From Hyphomicrobiales bacterium (GTDB taxonomy: Bacteria; Pseudomonadota; Alphaproteobacteria; Rhizobiales; Xanthobacteraceae): 64,000 nucleotides of DNA. Made by a program: the position numbers and the translations under genes. The stretch lies in contig JAKFVL010000019.1 in the NCBI GenBank assembly GCA_021732215.1, positions 62,001 to 126,000 of the forward strand. The letters run 5' to 3'. The notes below the pieces were generated by a model. That model was not told the DNA's origin, made no database searches, and was given only the letters and a program-made list of their open reading frames with translations. Shown piece by piece: positions 52,669-62,061 of this stretch (positions are counted from its first letter, which is position 1; each line of letters opens with the position of its first letter).

Positions 52669-53496
52669 TCAGCGAACCCAGATTTGCTTGTAGACCGTGC
52701 CGCCGAAATCCATGTGAAGTTCGAGCGTCTCGCCTTTGGCATTGGTCGCGAGAATCTCGAAGTGTCGCTTCTTCCGCTCGACCGGCTCGCTTGGCGTAAA
52801 GCCGGCCTCGCGGGCAATCCTCACCGCATCCGCCGGACCGATGGGCCGTTTCTCCGACACTCGCTCGGGATCGTGGTCCGCGTCTTCGATCTCGTCGAGC
52901 CTGCCGAAACGGTCCAGCGAAGCGATCACCTCCTTGCCGGCGGCGTTGCGTCCGGGAATCTCGATATGCTTGGGATGACGAACCGGCTCGCCGACCGCCG
53001 TTACGCCGGCATCCTTCAGTACCCGCAACATGCTCTCGCGGTCGCTGCCGAACCGCGCATCGGCCGCGGGACCGCGCGGCGGCTCTGGCTGCCTTGCGCC
53101 GGGCGGCGGGGCGATCGCGGCGGTGCCGATGCCGGGCGCTGGCGGCGGAGGTGGCGTGGCCGCTGCGAAGATCACCTCGCCGTTCTCCCGCTGGATCTTG
53201 CGCGCATCGAAGGTCTTGTCCCGCGGCAGGCCTGTGACAGTGACGGTCTCTCCGCTGGTTACGGCCAACGACGGCGGGCCGCCCGGTCCGGTTTGCACCA
53301 GAATCCTGCCTGATCCATCGTCGAGCACGAACTTGTCGCCGAACACGTCGGCGATCTTGCCCTTGATGCTGACGCCGTCGGCGGACAGTTGTCCGATCTG
53401 GACCTGCGACAACGCCCCGCTCGCGAGCGCGATGCAGCCAGCTGCGGTGGCGGCCAATAACGTTCTTGTTCTGTTTGTCTTTCTGGCAATGCTCAT
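52669..53496 (-). CDS. Exported OB-fold / PepSY-like protein
   Basis: 275 aa with a Sec signal (LLAATAAGCIALASGALS). Residues ~30-105 look like an OB-fold (SADGVSIKGKIADVFGDKFVLDDGSGRILVQTG), next a Pro-rich linker, then two PepSY-like repeats (GPAADARFGSDRESMLRVLKDAGVTAVGEPVRHPKHIEIPGRNAAGKEVIASLD and IGPADAVRIAREAGFTPSEPVERKKRHFEILATNAKGETLELHMDF). It is divergent from a two-component system 139 bp away, which often controls such proteins. Confidence 0.75.
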   Translation of the reverse strand: MSIARKTNRTRTLLAATAAGCIALASGALSQVQIGQLSADGVSIKGKIADVFGDKFVLDDGSGRILVQTGPGGPPSLAVTSGETVTVTGLPRDKTFDARKIQRENGEVIFAAATPPPPPAPGIGTAAIAPPPGARQPEPPRGPAADARFGSDRESMLRVLKDAGVTAVGEPVRHPKHIEIPGRNAAGKEVIASLDRFGRLDEIEDADHDPERVSEKRPIGPADAVRIAREAGFTPSEPVERKKRHFEILATNAKGETLELHMDFGGTVYKQIWVR

Positions 53497-53635
53497 TGAA
53501 ACTGTGTCCTCGTTCTGAACGTGATGCTGCCAGACTATAACCCGCGGTCATTGAACCTTTGCCGGACATTGCCGTTCAATTTCGGTTCAGCCTGGCATGG
53601 CAGAAGCGGGCTGTCGTCGTTTGCCGTGAGGGTCG

Positions 53636-54301
53636 ATGCGGATTCTGATCGCCGAGGATGAGGTGAAGCTCGCGGCCGAGGTCGCGGGCTTTCTGCGCAA
53701 CGCCGGAATGGCGGTCGATTGCGCGGCCAATGGCGTGGATGCCAGCCATCTGGCCGAAACCGAACCTTACGACGCGATGGTGCTGGATCTCGGTCTGCCC
53801 GGCATGGATGGCATGGCGCTGCTCACGAATCTGCGGAGCAAGGACATCCGCGTGCCGGTGCTGATCCTCACCGCGCGCGACCGTTTCGCCGACAAGGCTG
53901 CAGGCTTCCGTGCTGGCGCAGACGATTATCTCACAAAGCCGTTCCAGCTTGAGGAGTTGCTGCTGCGTCTGCAAGCGCTGGTGCGCCGCGCCGCCGGTCA
54001 CGCTCATTCTGAAATTCGCGTCGGTGCGCTCGCGCTCGACACCACGAGTGGCGTCGCGACGCTCGATGCGATGCCGCTGCGGTTGACGGCGCTGGAGCGG
54101 CGCGTTCTTACCTATCTCATGATGCATGCCGGCCGCACCATTTCCCGCACCGAGCTCAGCGAACATGTCTACGAGCACGATCACGATCGCGATTTCAACA
54201 GCATCGAGGTGATCGTCAGCCGGTTGCGCCGCAAGCTCGGGCGGGAGCGGATCGAGACCACGCGCGGCGAGGGCTATCGCCTGCCGGACCACGCGGCCTG
54301 A
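53636..54301 (+). CDS. OmpR/PhoP-type response regulator
   Basis: 221 aa: receiver domain (acidic pocket AEDE, Asp51 in LDLGLPGMDG, Lys in LTKPF) and a winged-helix DNA-binding domain (LERRVLTYLMMHAGRTISRTEL... RRKLGRERIETTRGEGYRLP). One base separates its stop from the kinase ATG, so they are translationally coupled. The neighbour 52669 gene is a likely target. Confidence 0.93.
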   Translation: MRILIAEDEVKLAAEVAGFLRNAGMAVDCAANGVDASHLAETEPYDAMVLDLGLPGMDGMALLTNLRSKDIRVPVLILTARDRFADKAAGFRAGADDYLTKPFQLEELLLRLQALVRRAAGHAHSEIRVGALALDTTSGVATLDAMPLRLTALERRVLTYLMMHAGRTISRTELSEHVYEHDHDRDFNSIEVIVSRLRRKLGRERIETTRGEGYRLPDHAA

Positions 54302-54302
54302 C

Positions 54303-55628
54303 ATGCGATCCCTGACCCGTCGCCTGATCCTTGTCGTGATGCTTGTCTCGGCCGCTGCTTTCATTCTGACCATCGCGCTGACGCTGCGCATCGTTTCGGG
54401 CGCTGTGACGCGCGACTTCGACGCCCGGCTCTCGACGGCGCTGAACGAACTCTCGTCAGCTGCCGATATCGGCAGCGACGGTATCCTGTCGTTATCGCGC
54501 GATCCGGGCGATCCGGCATTCAACCGTCCGAACTCGGGCTGGTACTGGAGCATCGCGCAGGGGCCGTCCGTGCTGGCGCGCTCGCGCTCGCTGCGATCCG
54601 GGCAGCTCGATTTTCTGACGACTGGCGCTGACAGCGAGGCGGTCTCCCGGGCCGGGCCGGCCGGCGAAGAACTGCGGATTCGCAATCGTACAGTTAGGCT
54701 GCGCGAGCGCGGCGATCTGCTGATAACGGTTGCTGGTCCTGCGCGCACGATCAGAGACGAGGTGTGGTCGTCGACGCGGACACTGATCGGGACGCTTGGT
54801 GCAGTTGCGATAGTGCTGCTGATCGGGCTCGCCATCGTGATCCGGCGCGGCCTGCGGCCGCTTCGCCAACTCGCCAACGATATCGGCGATGCGTCGCGCG
54901 GCAACGCCGTCAATCTCAAGCCGCCGGGCTATCGCGAGCTTGACCCGCTTGCAGGCAGCATCAGCGATCTGATGACGCAGGTGCAAGGCACAATCGAGCG
55001 GTCGCGGGTGCAGGCCGGCAATCTGGCGCATGCGATCAAGACGCCGCTCAGCCTGATCTCCGCGCGCAACCAGCAGCGCGGCGGCGCTAAGGATCGGGAC
55101 ATCGATCTCAGCGTCAGTCTGATCGAGCGCCAGATCGGCCATCATCTGAAACGGACGCGCTTTGCCGGCAAGGTTCGGCTGGCGTCGGAATTTATCCCCG
55201 TCGCATCGGTCGTTGACGATCTCGTGCTGGTGATGACGCGAAGTTATCCGGCGCGCGCTCTGCAAATCCATGCGGACATTGCCGATGGCGCTGTCTTCCT
55301 CGGCGAACGCGAGGATCTCGAGGAGATACTCGGCAACATTCTCGACAATGCGTGCAAATGGGCGAAGACCCGTGTCGATCTCGCCGTGCGGCAAATGCCG
55401 GGCGCGATCGAGATCACGGTGCAGGATGACGGGCCGGGTCTGGCCGCCGCCGACCGGGAGAGGGCGCTGGAGCGTGGCTGCAGGCTCGACGAAACGGTGA
55501 GTGGCACCGGCATCGGTCTGTCGATCGTGGCCGATCTCGTCGCGCTCTACGGCGGCGAGCTTGATCTGCAGACCGCCGCATCCGGCGGGCTGCTCTTGCG
55601 GATGACGTTGCCCTCGACGGCCGGTTGA
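54303..55628 (+). CDS. Two-component sensor histidine kinase
   Basis: 441 aa. Two membrane segments (about 9-31 and 163-181) with a periplasmic sensor loop of about 130 residues between, a HAMP-like segment, His243 in NLAHAIKTPLSLI and a C-terminal ATPase (DNACKWAKTRVD, DDGPGL, GTGIGLSIVADLV). It resembles PhoQ/QseC-type kinases. The second gene of the 53636 operon. Confidence 0.93.
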   Translation: MRSLTRRLILVVMLVSAAAFILTIALTLRIVSGAVTRDFDARLSTALNELSSAADIGSDGILSLSRDPGDPAFNRPNSGWYWSIAQGPSVLARSRSLRSGQLDFLTTGADSEAVSRAGPAGEELRIRNRTVRLRERGDLLITVAGPARTIRDEVWSSTRTLIGTLGAVAIVLLIGLAIVIRRGLRPLRQLANDIGDASRGNAVNLKPPGYRELDPLAGSISDLMTQVQGTIERSRVQAGNLAHAIKTPLSLISARNQQRGGAKDRDIDLSVSLIERQIGHHLKRTRFAGKVRLASEFIPVASVVDDLVLVMTRSYPARALQIHADIADGAVFLGEREDLEEILGNILDNACKWAKTRVDLAVRQMPGAIEITVQDDGPGLAAADRERALERGCRLDETVSGTGIGLSIVADLVALYGGELDLQTAASGGLLLRMTLPSTAG

Positions 55629-55807
55629 TCGCGCTGCGCCTGCAATGAGAAGCCCCGCAAGTTCAGGTCATGCCACTTCTGGATGAGTCCGCGCGCCGAT
55701 GATTCGGAGTGCGCGCAAGCATTGCGCAGGCGAATCGGTTACAGCCGTTGGCTGTTGTGAGCGCACCAGACCCGGTGGCTTGCCTGTTCGGTTGGCTGCG
55801 CAGCACC

Positions 55808-58687
55808 ATGATCAGATCTTTCGACAGAACCTCGACCAGTCTGCGCATTAGGCTGATAGCCATCATATTAATCCTGGTCGGGCCGCTCGCCGTCTTTCAG
55901 GCGCTGGAAATCTGGCAGGTCAAAACCACGCGGACGCGGACCACCCAGCAACAGGCCTATGATATCGCGAAGGCAGCGGCCGCCCGGTATCAAGACACCA
56001 TCGACGATGTTCAAAGCGTGCTCGGGCTGCTCTCCCGCGTGAAGGATGTCACCGACGCCCCGCAGGAGACCTGTTCGCGTTTTCTGGGCGAAATCGTGCG
56101 GTCGAATGCCTGGGCGCGGACGCTCTTCCTCGTGGACAAGAGCGGGAAGGTCACCTGCTCCACAAACCCGACATCTCTCGGCTTTGACCTTTCAAAACGG
56201 GAGTGGTTTCTGAAGGCGAAAGCCGCCGGCCCCTTCGGCGTCAGCGAGTTCCTGATCAGTCAGGTTTCCGGTTTGCCGTCGTCGTTCGCCGTGCTGTTTT
56301 TCCGCAATGAAACAAGTGGCGAAGAGCAAGCCATAGCGACCAATCTTGATCTTGCATGGTTCGACCGGCTGGCTGAGTCAACAAATCAGCGTCCTGATGC
56401 CCTGATGATGTTTGTCGATGCCGGCGGGGTGGTTTTGTCTCGCCATCCCGCGCCAATCTTTCCCGGCTACGCCCGCGTGTCCCCTGCTCTCAAAAAGGAA
56501 ATCTTTACCCCCCACGAAGGATTGTTTTCCGGGGTCGATCCCGATGGGAAGGAACGGTTGTTCGGCGCGTTCAAGCTGTCTGGAACAGGGGCGCATGTGG
56601 TGGTGGGTTTCGATCGCTCCGCCGCGCTCGGCCTTATCGACAAATACATTGTGATCGCGGCGCTTATTTTCGGCGGGACGATGATGCTGGGTGCACTGGT
56701 CGTCTGGTTCATCGGCGAGAGGATTTTCGTTCGGCCTATGGAGGAACTCGGCGGGTTTCTGCGCACCGCGCTGAACACCATGGATCAGGGACTGATCGCC
56801 ATCGACCGGAACGGCCAGACCTCGATCATGAACGCGCGGGCCATAACGCTGCTGGGGCTCCCGGAGAGCTTCGCCGTCTCACGGCCGCATCAGGATGAAA
56901 TTCTTGCCTATCAGCGCGGCAACGGGGAGTTCGCCAGCGACGAACAGTTCGAGTCGATACGTACCGGCATCGAACGTCGCGAGCAAAAAATCTACGAGCG
57001 TGAGCGGCCCGACGGAGCCGTGCTGGAAATCCGAACGGTGCCAACCGCGGACGGCGGCCTGGTGCGCACCTATACCGACATCACCCAAAAGCGGGCGGCG
57101 GCGGAAGCCCTGCGGCGCGAAAAGGAACGCGCCGAGGCGGCTGCTGCGGCAACGTCGGAATTTCTCGCCAACATGAGCCACGAACTTCGCACGCCGCTGA
57201 CCGCCATCATTGGCATATCGGAAATGTTGCTGAAGGAAGCGCATTCACCGGATAGTCAGCGCCAGTTCATCGAAATGCAGCGCACTGCCGGTCAGGGGCT
57301 GCTCGGTGTTATCAGCGATGTTCTTGATTTCTCCAAGATCGAAGCAGGTCAGCTCGAACTCGACATCCAGCCCTTCGTGCTTGAACGGCTATTGAAATCC
57401 TGTGTGGAGATCGTCGGTGCAGCCGCAAGGCTCAAGAATCTGACTGTGAGTCTGGAAATCCACGAAGGAATTCCGCAATGGGTCAAGGGAGACGCCCCGC
57501 GCTTGCGTCAGGTGATCCTGAACCTGCTGGCGAACGCGGTGAAGTTTACTTATTCAGGCTCGGTCAGGCTAAGCGTCGAAAGGCTTGATGGCCAGCCGGG
57601 AATGCTTCTCGTTTCGGTGTCGGACACCGGCATAGGCGTTGAGCCGGATCAAGCGGCCAGAATTTTCGATCGTTTCTCCCAGGCCGACAGTTCGACAACG
57701 CGCCGTTTCGGCGGGTCGGGCCTCGGTCTTGCGATCTCGCGGCGGCTGGTCGTGCTGATGGGCGGAGACATCACGGTTCGCAGCGCGAAAGGCCAGGGTT
57801 CGACGTTCGCTTTTACCGTCTCGCTGCCTGCATGCGCTCAGCCTGAAGCCGCCGCGGCAGATCAGGCTGTCATGTCAGGCGGCGCCTATCGCGTGCTCCT
57901 TGCCGAAGACAACGATCTGAACCGCCAGTTCATCAAGGCCATGCTGGAGCAGCAAGGCCATCATGTCACGGCCGTCAATGACGGAGCCGAGGCGGTCCGG
58001 ACGGCTGTGCGCGCCGAATTCGATGTCATTCTGATGGACGTGCAGATGCCGGACATGGACGGATATCAGGCGACGGAGGCGATCAGGCGAGCGACAGCAC
58101 AAACACCATTGCTGCCGATCATCGCGCTCACGGCCAATGTGCTGTCTGGGGAGGAGGAGCGCTGCTTGCGGGCGGGTATGAATGCCTGTCTTGCGAAACC
58201 GGTGAACTGGCCGTCGCTGTTCGAGACGATGGATCGTTTGGTCGGTCAGCAGCGCGTCAAAAGCCCCGATGCCGGGCGCTTGGTTCGTATGTTGGCTCAC
58301 GGCGAACCCAGTGTTTTGGCAACGCTGAACAAGGCGACGCTCAGGCACATCCGAGACGCTCTCGGTGATGGCCCTGCGGCGAACCTGGTGAGATTGTTCG
58401 CGATTGAAGCCCGGCAGACGTTTCAGCAATCTGGTTCGATGGAAGCCGATCGGACGGCGATTGCTCGAACGGCACACAGTTTCGGCGGCTCGGCAGGTTT
58501 GCTTGGATTCGATCGTTTGGCCGAATCCTGCCGCCAATTGAGCGTCGCAATCGACGATGCGGCGTTCGACGATCTGCTGGCAAGTTGCCGGATGGAATGC
58601 GAGCAGGCGTTGGACGAGATCGCGCGATACGTAAGCGACGGGAAGTTTCGCGATACGCAAACGGCAGCTTCCGGGAAGGTCAGATAG
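55808..58687 (+). CDS. Hybrid sensor histidine kinase (dCACHE-PAS-HK-REC-Hpt)
   Basis: 959 aa from ATG 55808 ([15 protein letters not shown]). Order: transmembrane segment, a periplasmic Cache-type sensor (about 40-275), second transmembrane segment (about 280-305), PAS (about 325-430), HisKA with His458 ([15 protein letters not shown]), ATPase ([25 protein letters not shown]), receiver with Asp744 ([14 protein letters not shown]), and an Hpt domain with His890 ([13 protein letters not shown]). Phosphate can run His-Asp-His within the protein and then on to a response regulator such as the one encoded opposite at 58680. Confidence 0.93.
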   Translation: MIRSFDRTSTSLRIRLIAIILILVGPLAVFQALEIWQVKTTRTRTTQQQAYDIAKAAAARYQDTIDDVQSVLGLLSRVKDVTDAPQETCSRFLGEIVRSNAWARTLFLVDKSGKVTCSTNPTSLGFDLSKREWFLKAKAAGPFGVSEFLISQVSGLPSSFAVLFFRNETSGEEQAIATNLDLAWFDRLAESTNQRPDALMMFVDAGGVVLSRHPAPIFPGYARVSPALKKEIFTPHEGLFSGVDPDGKERLFGAFKLSGTGAHVVVGFDRSAALGLIDKYIVIAALIFGGTMMLGALVVWFIGERIFVRPMEELGGFLRTALNTMDQGLIAIDRNGQTSIMNARAITLLGLPESFAVSRPHQDEILAYQRGNGEFASDEQFESIRTGIERREQKIYERERPDGAVLEIRTVPTADGGLVRTYTDITQKRAAAEALRREKERAEAAAAATSEFLANMSHELRTPLTAIIGISEMLLKEAHSPDSQRQFIEMQRTAGQGLLGVISDVLDFSKIEAGQLELDIQPFVLERLLKSCVEIVGAAARLKNLTVSLEIHEGIPQWVKGDAPRLRQVILNLLANAVKFTYSGSVRLSVERLDGQPGMLLVSVSDTGIGVEPDQAARIFDRFSQADSSTTRRFGGSGLGLAISRRLVVLMGGDITVRSAKGQGSTFAFTVSLPACAQPEAAAADQAVMSGGAYRVLLAEDNDLNRQFIKAMLEQQGHHVTAVNDGAEAVRTAVRAEFDVILMDVQMPDMDGYQATEAIRRATAQTPLLPIIALTANVLSGEEERCLRAGMNACLAKPVNWPSLFETMDRLVGQQRVKSPDAGRLVRMLAHGEPSVLATLNKATLRHIRDALGDGPAANLVRLFAIEARQTFQQSGSMEADRTAIARTAHSFGGSAGLLGFDRLAESCRQLSVAIDDAAFDDLLASCRMECEQALDEIARYVSDGKFRDTQTAASGKVR

Positions 58688-59333
58688 TGGCGAGCCAGCC
58701 TTGCGCCGAGGCATAGCGCACGATGTCCGCACGCGAGCCGATGCTTGCCTTTTTGGATGCTCGCATCTTGTAGGTCTCGACCGAGCTTGAACTGATGTCG
58801 AGACGGCTTGCGATTTGCTTCGTCGTCAGGCCGGTTGCAACCAGCTTCAGAACCTCTGTTTCGCGATCCGTGAGCGAAGGCAGACTTGTGTCTGGCCGCC
58901 GGCAAGACGGCTTGCTCCCAGGCTTGAACAGATATGCCGCCATCGCCGGATCGACGTAGAGCCCTCCGACGCCCACTCCGCGAATGGCGCTGGCCAGATG
59001 GACCGCTGCCGAGCGCTTCAGCACATAGCCACGCGCGCCGGCATCAATGGCCTGATTGAAGTGGGCGCGATCCTCGTGCTGGGTCAACGCGATGAATCCG
59101 GTCGCCTGGCATTCGGCGGACAATGCGCGGATGACCTGGATGCCGTCGATCCCGGGAAGCGAGAGGTCGAGGATCGCGATATCGGGCCTGCATTCCCTGA
59201 TGACGTCGACCGCATCCGGGCCGGAAGTCGCCTGGCCCACAAGGTCGAGACTGGCATCCGCCTTGATCAGCATGCCGAGCCCGGTCAATACAATCGGATG
59301 ATCGTCAGCAATGACAACACGCGCTATCGACAT
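58680..59333 (-). CDS. NarL/FixJ-type response regulator
   Basis: 217 aa. Receiver domain with IADDHP and Asp56 (LDLSLPGIDG), then a LuxR-type helix-turn-helix (LTDRETEVLKLVATGLTTKQIASRLDISSSSVETYKM). The 3' end overlaps the hybrid kinase gene by 8 bp, tail to tail, so it is the likely partner of its Hpt domain. ATG 59333 is preferred over TTG at 59336. Confidence 0.93.
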   Translation of the reverse strand: MSIARVVIADDHPIVLTGLGMLIKADASLDLVGQATSGPDAVDVIRECRPDIAILDLSLPGIDGIQVIRALSAECQATGFIALTQHEDRAHFNQAIDAGARGYVLKRSAAVHLASAIRGVGVGGLYVDPAMAAYLFKPGSKPSCRRPDTSLPSLTDRETEVLKLVATGLTTKQIASRLDISSSSVETYKMRASKKASIGSRADIVRYASAQGWLATI

Positions 59334-59460
59334 CAAGAATTCAACTTCGGTTGAACGGCCGGCTTGCTACGAGCTTCAGAATGCCAAGCGCCACTTAATA
59401 TTATGCCTGCAATCTAATCAGCAGTTCCGCGATTTCCGGTAAGGTTAGAAAGTCCTTAAC

Positions 59461-59491
59461 AAAGCCGGGTGGCGCCAGGCCGCCCGGCTTT
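59461..59491 (-). terminator. Terminator downstream of flagellin
   Basis: AAAGCCGGGTGGC / GCCGCCCGGCTTT, 13-bp stem with one G-T pair and a 5-base loop, ending 7 bp beyond the flagellin stop codon. Confidence 0.88.
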
Positions 59492-59498
59492 GTCTGGC

Positions 59499-60629
59499 TT
59501 ATCTGAACAGCCGCAGGATCGACTGGTCGGCCTGCGATGCGAGGCTGAGCGCGGTGGACGACAGCTGCTGGCGGGTCTGGAGCGCGAGCAGGTTGGCGCC
59601 TTCCTCGTTGGTGTCGGCTGCGACGAGGCTGTCCGACGCCGCGTTCAGGGCCGCAATCAGTCCCTTCGTAAAGTCTTGACGGGTCGAAATGATATCGCTG
59701 TTGGACGCGAAGATGTTGGCCTGCGTTCGCAGCGTATTGAGGCTGTTGGTCAGGTTGGTCAGGGCGTCGTTGATGTCCTTGTCGGTCTGGAAGGTATTGG
59801 CCGATGCCGCGATGCCGAGGCCGGCGGCTGTGTTGGTGACGCCTGCGACGGAGAGTGACGATGTCGAGTTTTCGCTGAAAGCAACCGTCAGGCTGCCGCC
59901 ATTGAGCAGGTTGACGCCGTTGAAGGTCGCGTCTCTGGCGAGCTGATCGATCTGCGAGCGGACCGAGTCGAACTGGGTCGCCAGCGTCGAGCGGGTGGTG
60001 TTGAGCGTGCCGGCGGCGGTGGTGCCCGCGGACAGGCCGAACTGCGACAGTTCGGGAGCAGTCGCGGTGCCGCCCAGCACGATGCTGTTGGTTGTGGTCG
60101 CTTCAAGCTGAATCTTGCCGTCGGCTGTCAGCGACGCCTTGACTCTCAGGTTGGCGGTGTTGTTGACGCCATCGAGAATCTGCTGCGTCGTCACCGTGCC
60201 GGCCGATGTGATCGTGGCGGTCGTGACGCCGTCGTTGACGGTGATCGTGCGGGCGGCAACGACGGCGAACGAGCTTGCTCCGGTCAAACCAGAAACCGTT
60301 CCGGTCCGCTTGGCTGTGGTGCCCACGCTGGCGAGAGCCGCACGCGCCGAGGACTGGGCCGACTCCACCAGGTTCCGGATCGACGAGAGACTTTCGTTGG
60401 TGGACGACAGAATTTTCGAAGCCGAGACGATATTGTCGAAGACATTGCCGAGGTCCGATGCGCGTGCGCTCAAGGCCGACGCTGCGAAGAAGACCGACGG
60501 ATTGTCGTTGGCGGAATTGACCTTCTTGCCGGTGGCCAGGCGGTTCTGCGTGGTCGACAGCAGATCGTTGGTCTGCTGCAGCGAATAGAGGCTCGACCGG
60601 ACCGAGTTCGAAAGAAGCACAGAAGACAT
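59499..60629 (-). CDS. Flagellin
   Basis: 376 aa filament subunit. Starts at ATG 60629 (MSSVLLSNSVRSSLYSLQQTNDLL) behind GGGGTGAG. The N-terminal D0/D1 helices (LLSTTQNRLATGKKVNSANDNPSVFFAASAL) and the C-terminal D1/D0 helices (RTQANIFASNSDIISTRQDFTKGLIAALNAASDSLVAAD... SQADQSILRLF) are well conserved; the middle is Thr/Ser/Ala-rich and variable. It belongs to the longer Bradyrhizobium-type flagellins. No flaF or flbT is adjacent. Confidence 0.93.
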   Translation of the reverse strand: MSSVLLSNSVRSSLYSLQQTNDLLSTTQNRLATGKKVNSANDNPSVFFAASALSARASDLGNVFDNIVSASKILSSTNESLSSIRNLVESAQSSARAALASVGTTAKRTGTVSGLTGASSFAVVAARTITVNDGVTTATITSAGTVTTQQILDGVNNTANLRVKASLTADGKIQLEATTTNSIVLGGTATAPELSQFGLSAGTTAAGTLNTTRSTLATQFDSVRSQIDQLARDATFNGVNLLNGGSLTVAFSENSTSSLSVAGVTNTAAGLGIAASANTFQTDKDINDALTNLTNSLNTLRTQANIFASNSDIISTRQDFTKGLIAALNAASDSLVAADTNEEGANLLALQTRQQLSSTALSLASQADQSILRLFR

Positions 60630-60803
60630 AACACTCACCCCATTTGTCAGCGGCCTCCCAGGGACCGCGTTCTGAACGGGGTGGATCATTCGGCGCGAAG
60701 TCCGAACGGCTTCTGAAAAATACTGGTTAACGGAGCGAGCCTCGTCCTGTCTAACGCACTGTTTTCATTGGATGAATAATACTAACGCAAGCTGTCGTGA
60801 AAA

Positions 60804-60856
60804 CCGCGACAGACCGCCATGAACACCGCGACAGCCGGCCGGGGTCGCCGCGACAG
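60804..60856. promoter_or_regulatory. Three CCGCGACAG iterons, 22-bp period, upstream of flagellin
   Basis: Identical 9-mers CCGCGACAG at 60804-60812, 60826-60834 and 60848-60856, spaced exactly 22 bp (about two DNA turns). The first two share longer context (TGAAAACCGCGACAG, TGAACACCGCGACAG). The array is 175-227 bp upstream of the flagellin ATG, a typical distance for an activator or repressor site. Function is inferred only from spacing. Confidence 0.6.
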
Positions 60857-60923
60857 GCACCGTCGCAGACCAGCGCCGTCGCAAACGTGGCTGCCCGCCT
60901 TGCGGCTGCGGACACAAACAAAA

Positions 60924-60945
60924 ACCCCGCCATTTGCGGCGGGGT
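60924..60945 (-). terminator. Terminator downstream of ctrA
   Basis: ACCCCGCC / GGCGGGGT stem with a 6-base loop; on the minus strand it is followed by TTTTTG. About 47 bp beyond the ctrA stop. Confidence 0.85.
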
Positions 60946-60991
60946 CAAGTCTCGGGAGGAACCATGAAGCAGGAAGTTCAGACAGTCATAC

Positions 60992-61693
60992 TCACGCAGG
61001 AATGCGGATATCGTCCTCGGCGGGTTCGCGCAGCACATACCCACGGCCCCACACCGTTTCGATGAAGTTGCGGCCGTCAGACGCATTCGCGAGCTTCTTG
61101 CGCAGCTTGCAGATGAACACGTCGATGATCTTGAGTTCGGGCTCGTCCATGCCGCCGTAGAGATGATTGAGGAACATCTCCTTGGTGAGTGTGGTGCCCT
61201 TGCGGAGCGAGAGCAGCTCCAGCATCTGATATTCCTTGCCGGTGAGGTGGACGCGCTGTCCGCCGACTTCCACCGTCTTGGTGTCGAGGTTGACCACGAG
61301 GTCGCCGGTCTGGATCACCGACTGGGCGTGACCCTTGGAGCGCCGCACGATCGCGTGGATGCGCGCGACCAGTTCGTCCTTGTGGAAAGGCTTGGTCATG
61401 TAGTCGTCGGCGCCGACGCCGAGACCCTTGACCTTGTCCTCGATGCCGGCGAGGCCGGAGAGGATCAAAATCGGTGTCTTGATCTTGGAGACGCGCAATT
61501 GCTTGAGCACGTCGTATCCGGACATGTCCGGAAGGTTCAGATCGAGCAGGATGATGTCGTAGTCGTAGAGTTTGCCGAGATCGACACCCTCTTCGCCGAG
61601 ATCCGTCGTGTAGACGTTGAAACTCTCGGACTTGAGCATCAGCTCAATCGACTGCGCAACGGCGCTGTCGTCTTCAATCAGCAATACGCGCAT
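60992..61693 (-). CDS. ctrA: Cell-cycle master response regulator CtrA
   Basis: 233 aa OmpR-type regulator. Opening [21 protein letters not shown], Asp51 in [15 protein letters not shown], Lys in [11 protein letters not shown], then the CtrA DNA-binding domain ([33 protein letters not shown] and [23 protein letters not shown]). It controls cell cycle, flagella and pili; chpT, which feeds it phosphate, is at 42224. It is divergent from fliI. Confidence 0.97.
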   Translation of the reverse strand: MRVLLIEDDSAVAQSIELMLKSESFNVYTTDLGEEGVDLGKLYDYDIILLDLNLPDMSGYDVLKQLRVSKIKTPILILSGLAGIEDKVKGLGVGADDYMTKPFHKDELVARIHAIVRRSKGHAQSVIQTGDLVVNLDTKTVEVGGQRVHLTGKEYQMLELLSLRKGTTLTKEMFLNHLYGGMDEPELKIIDVFICKLRKKLANASDGRNFIETVWGRGYVLREPAEDDIRIPA

Positions 61694-62061
61694 GCCAGTC
61701 CCCCAATGTCGCCGCTCCGGGCGTCAGGTCGGCCGCTACCGGCGGCACTGGAAAACGCCTTTGAACAACTGATTCGGATCCTGACGGCATATGGTTAACA
61801 AAACCTGATTCGTGTGCGCAAGTTCTATCGGTGCAATTTTTGTCGAATCGTCCTAAGATATTGCGTCGTAGCAGCTTTTTGTAACCGTAGCCGTTCAAGT
61901 TCCACTTTAAGAGCCGGGCCTAACCGACTCTCGCGACTCGCACCTTCGTTCTGTCGTGAAAGCGCGCGCAGTCATTAAAGACGTGACGTAATGATTAACG
62001 ATGCGGGTAAACACGAAGTTAAGAGCCGGACCTGCCAAGGCCGAAACTTAAGGTTTCTCCG
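61694..62061. other. Divergent control region of ctrA and fliI
   Basis: 368 bp holding three GANTC sites (see next entry), a GGTTAACAAAACC stretch near 61793, an imperfect 15-bp direct repeat (TTAAGAGCCGG[G/A]CCT at 61907-61921 and 62019-62033) and TTAACG near 61993. No gene seen. Confidence 0.6.
61771..61849 (-). promoter_or_regulatory. Cluster of three GANTC (CcrM) sites upstream of ctrA
   Basis: GATTC 61771-61775, GATTC 61807-61811 and GAATC 61845-61849, 78-156 bp upstream of the ctrA start. In Caulobacter, GANTC methylation by CcrM sets ctrA promoter timing. Three in 79 bp is a clear enrichment for a motif expected about once per 256 bp. Confidence 0.6.

Larger units (their letters stand above)
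60630..60991. other. Intergenic region between flagellin and ctrA
   Basis: 362 bp holding the flagellin promoter/leader, the 22-bp-spaced repeats (60804-60856) and the ctrA terminator (60924-60945). Sequence 60700-60790 is AT-richer, which suggests the promoter is there. No gene-like frame is convincing. Confidence 0.6.

Noticed and set aside
60751-61160. Small frames in the flagellin-ctrA gap
   Set aside because: They run across the repeats, terminator or ctrA and lack ribosome sites.
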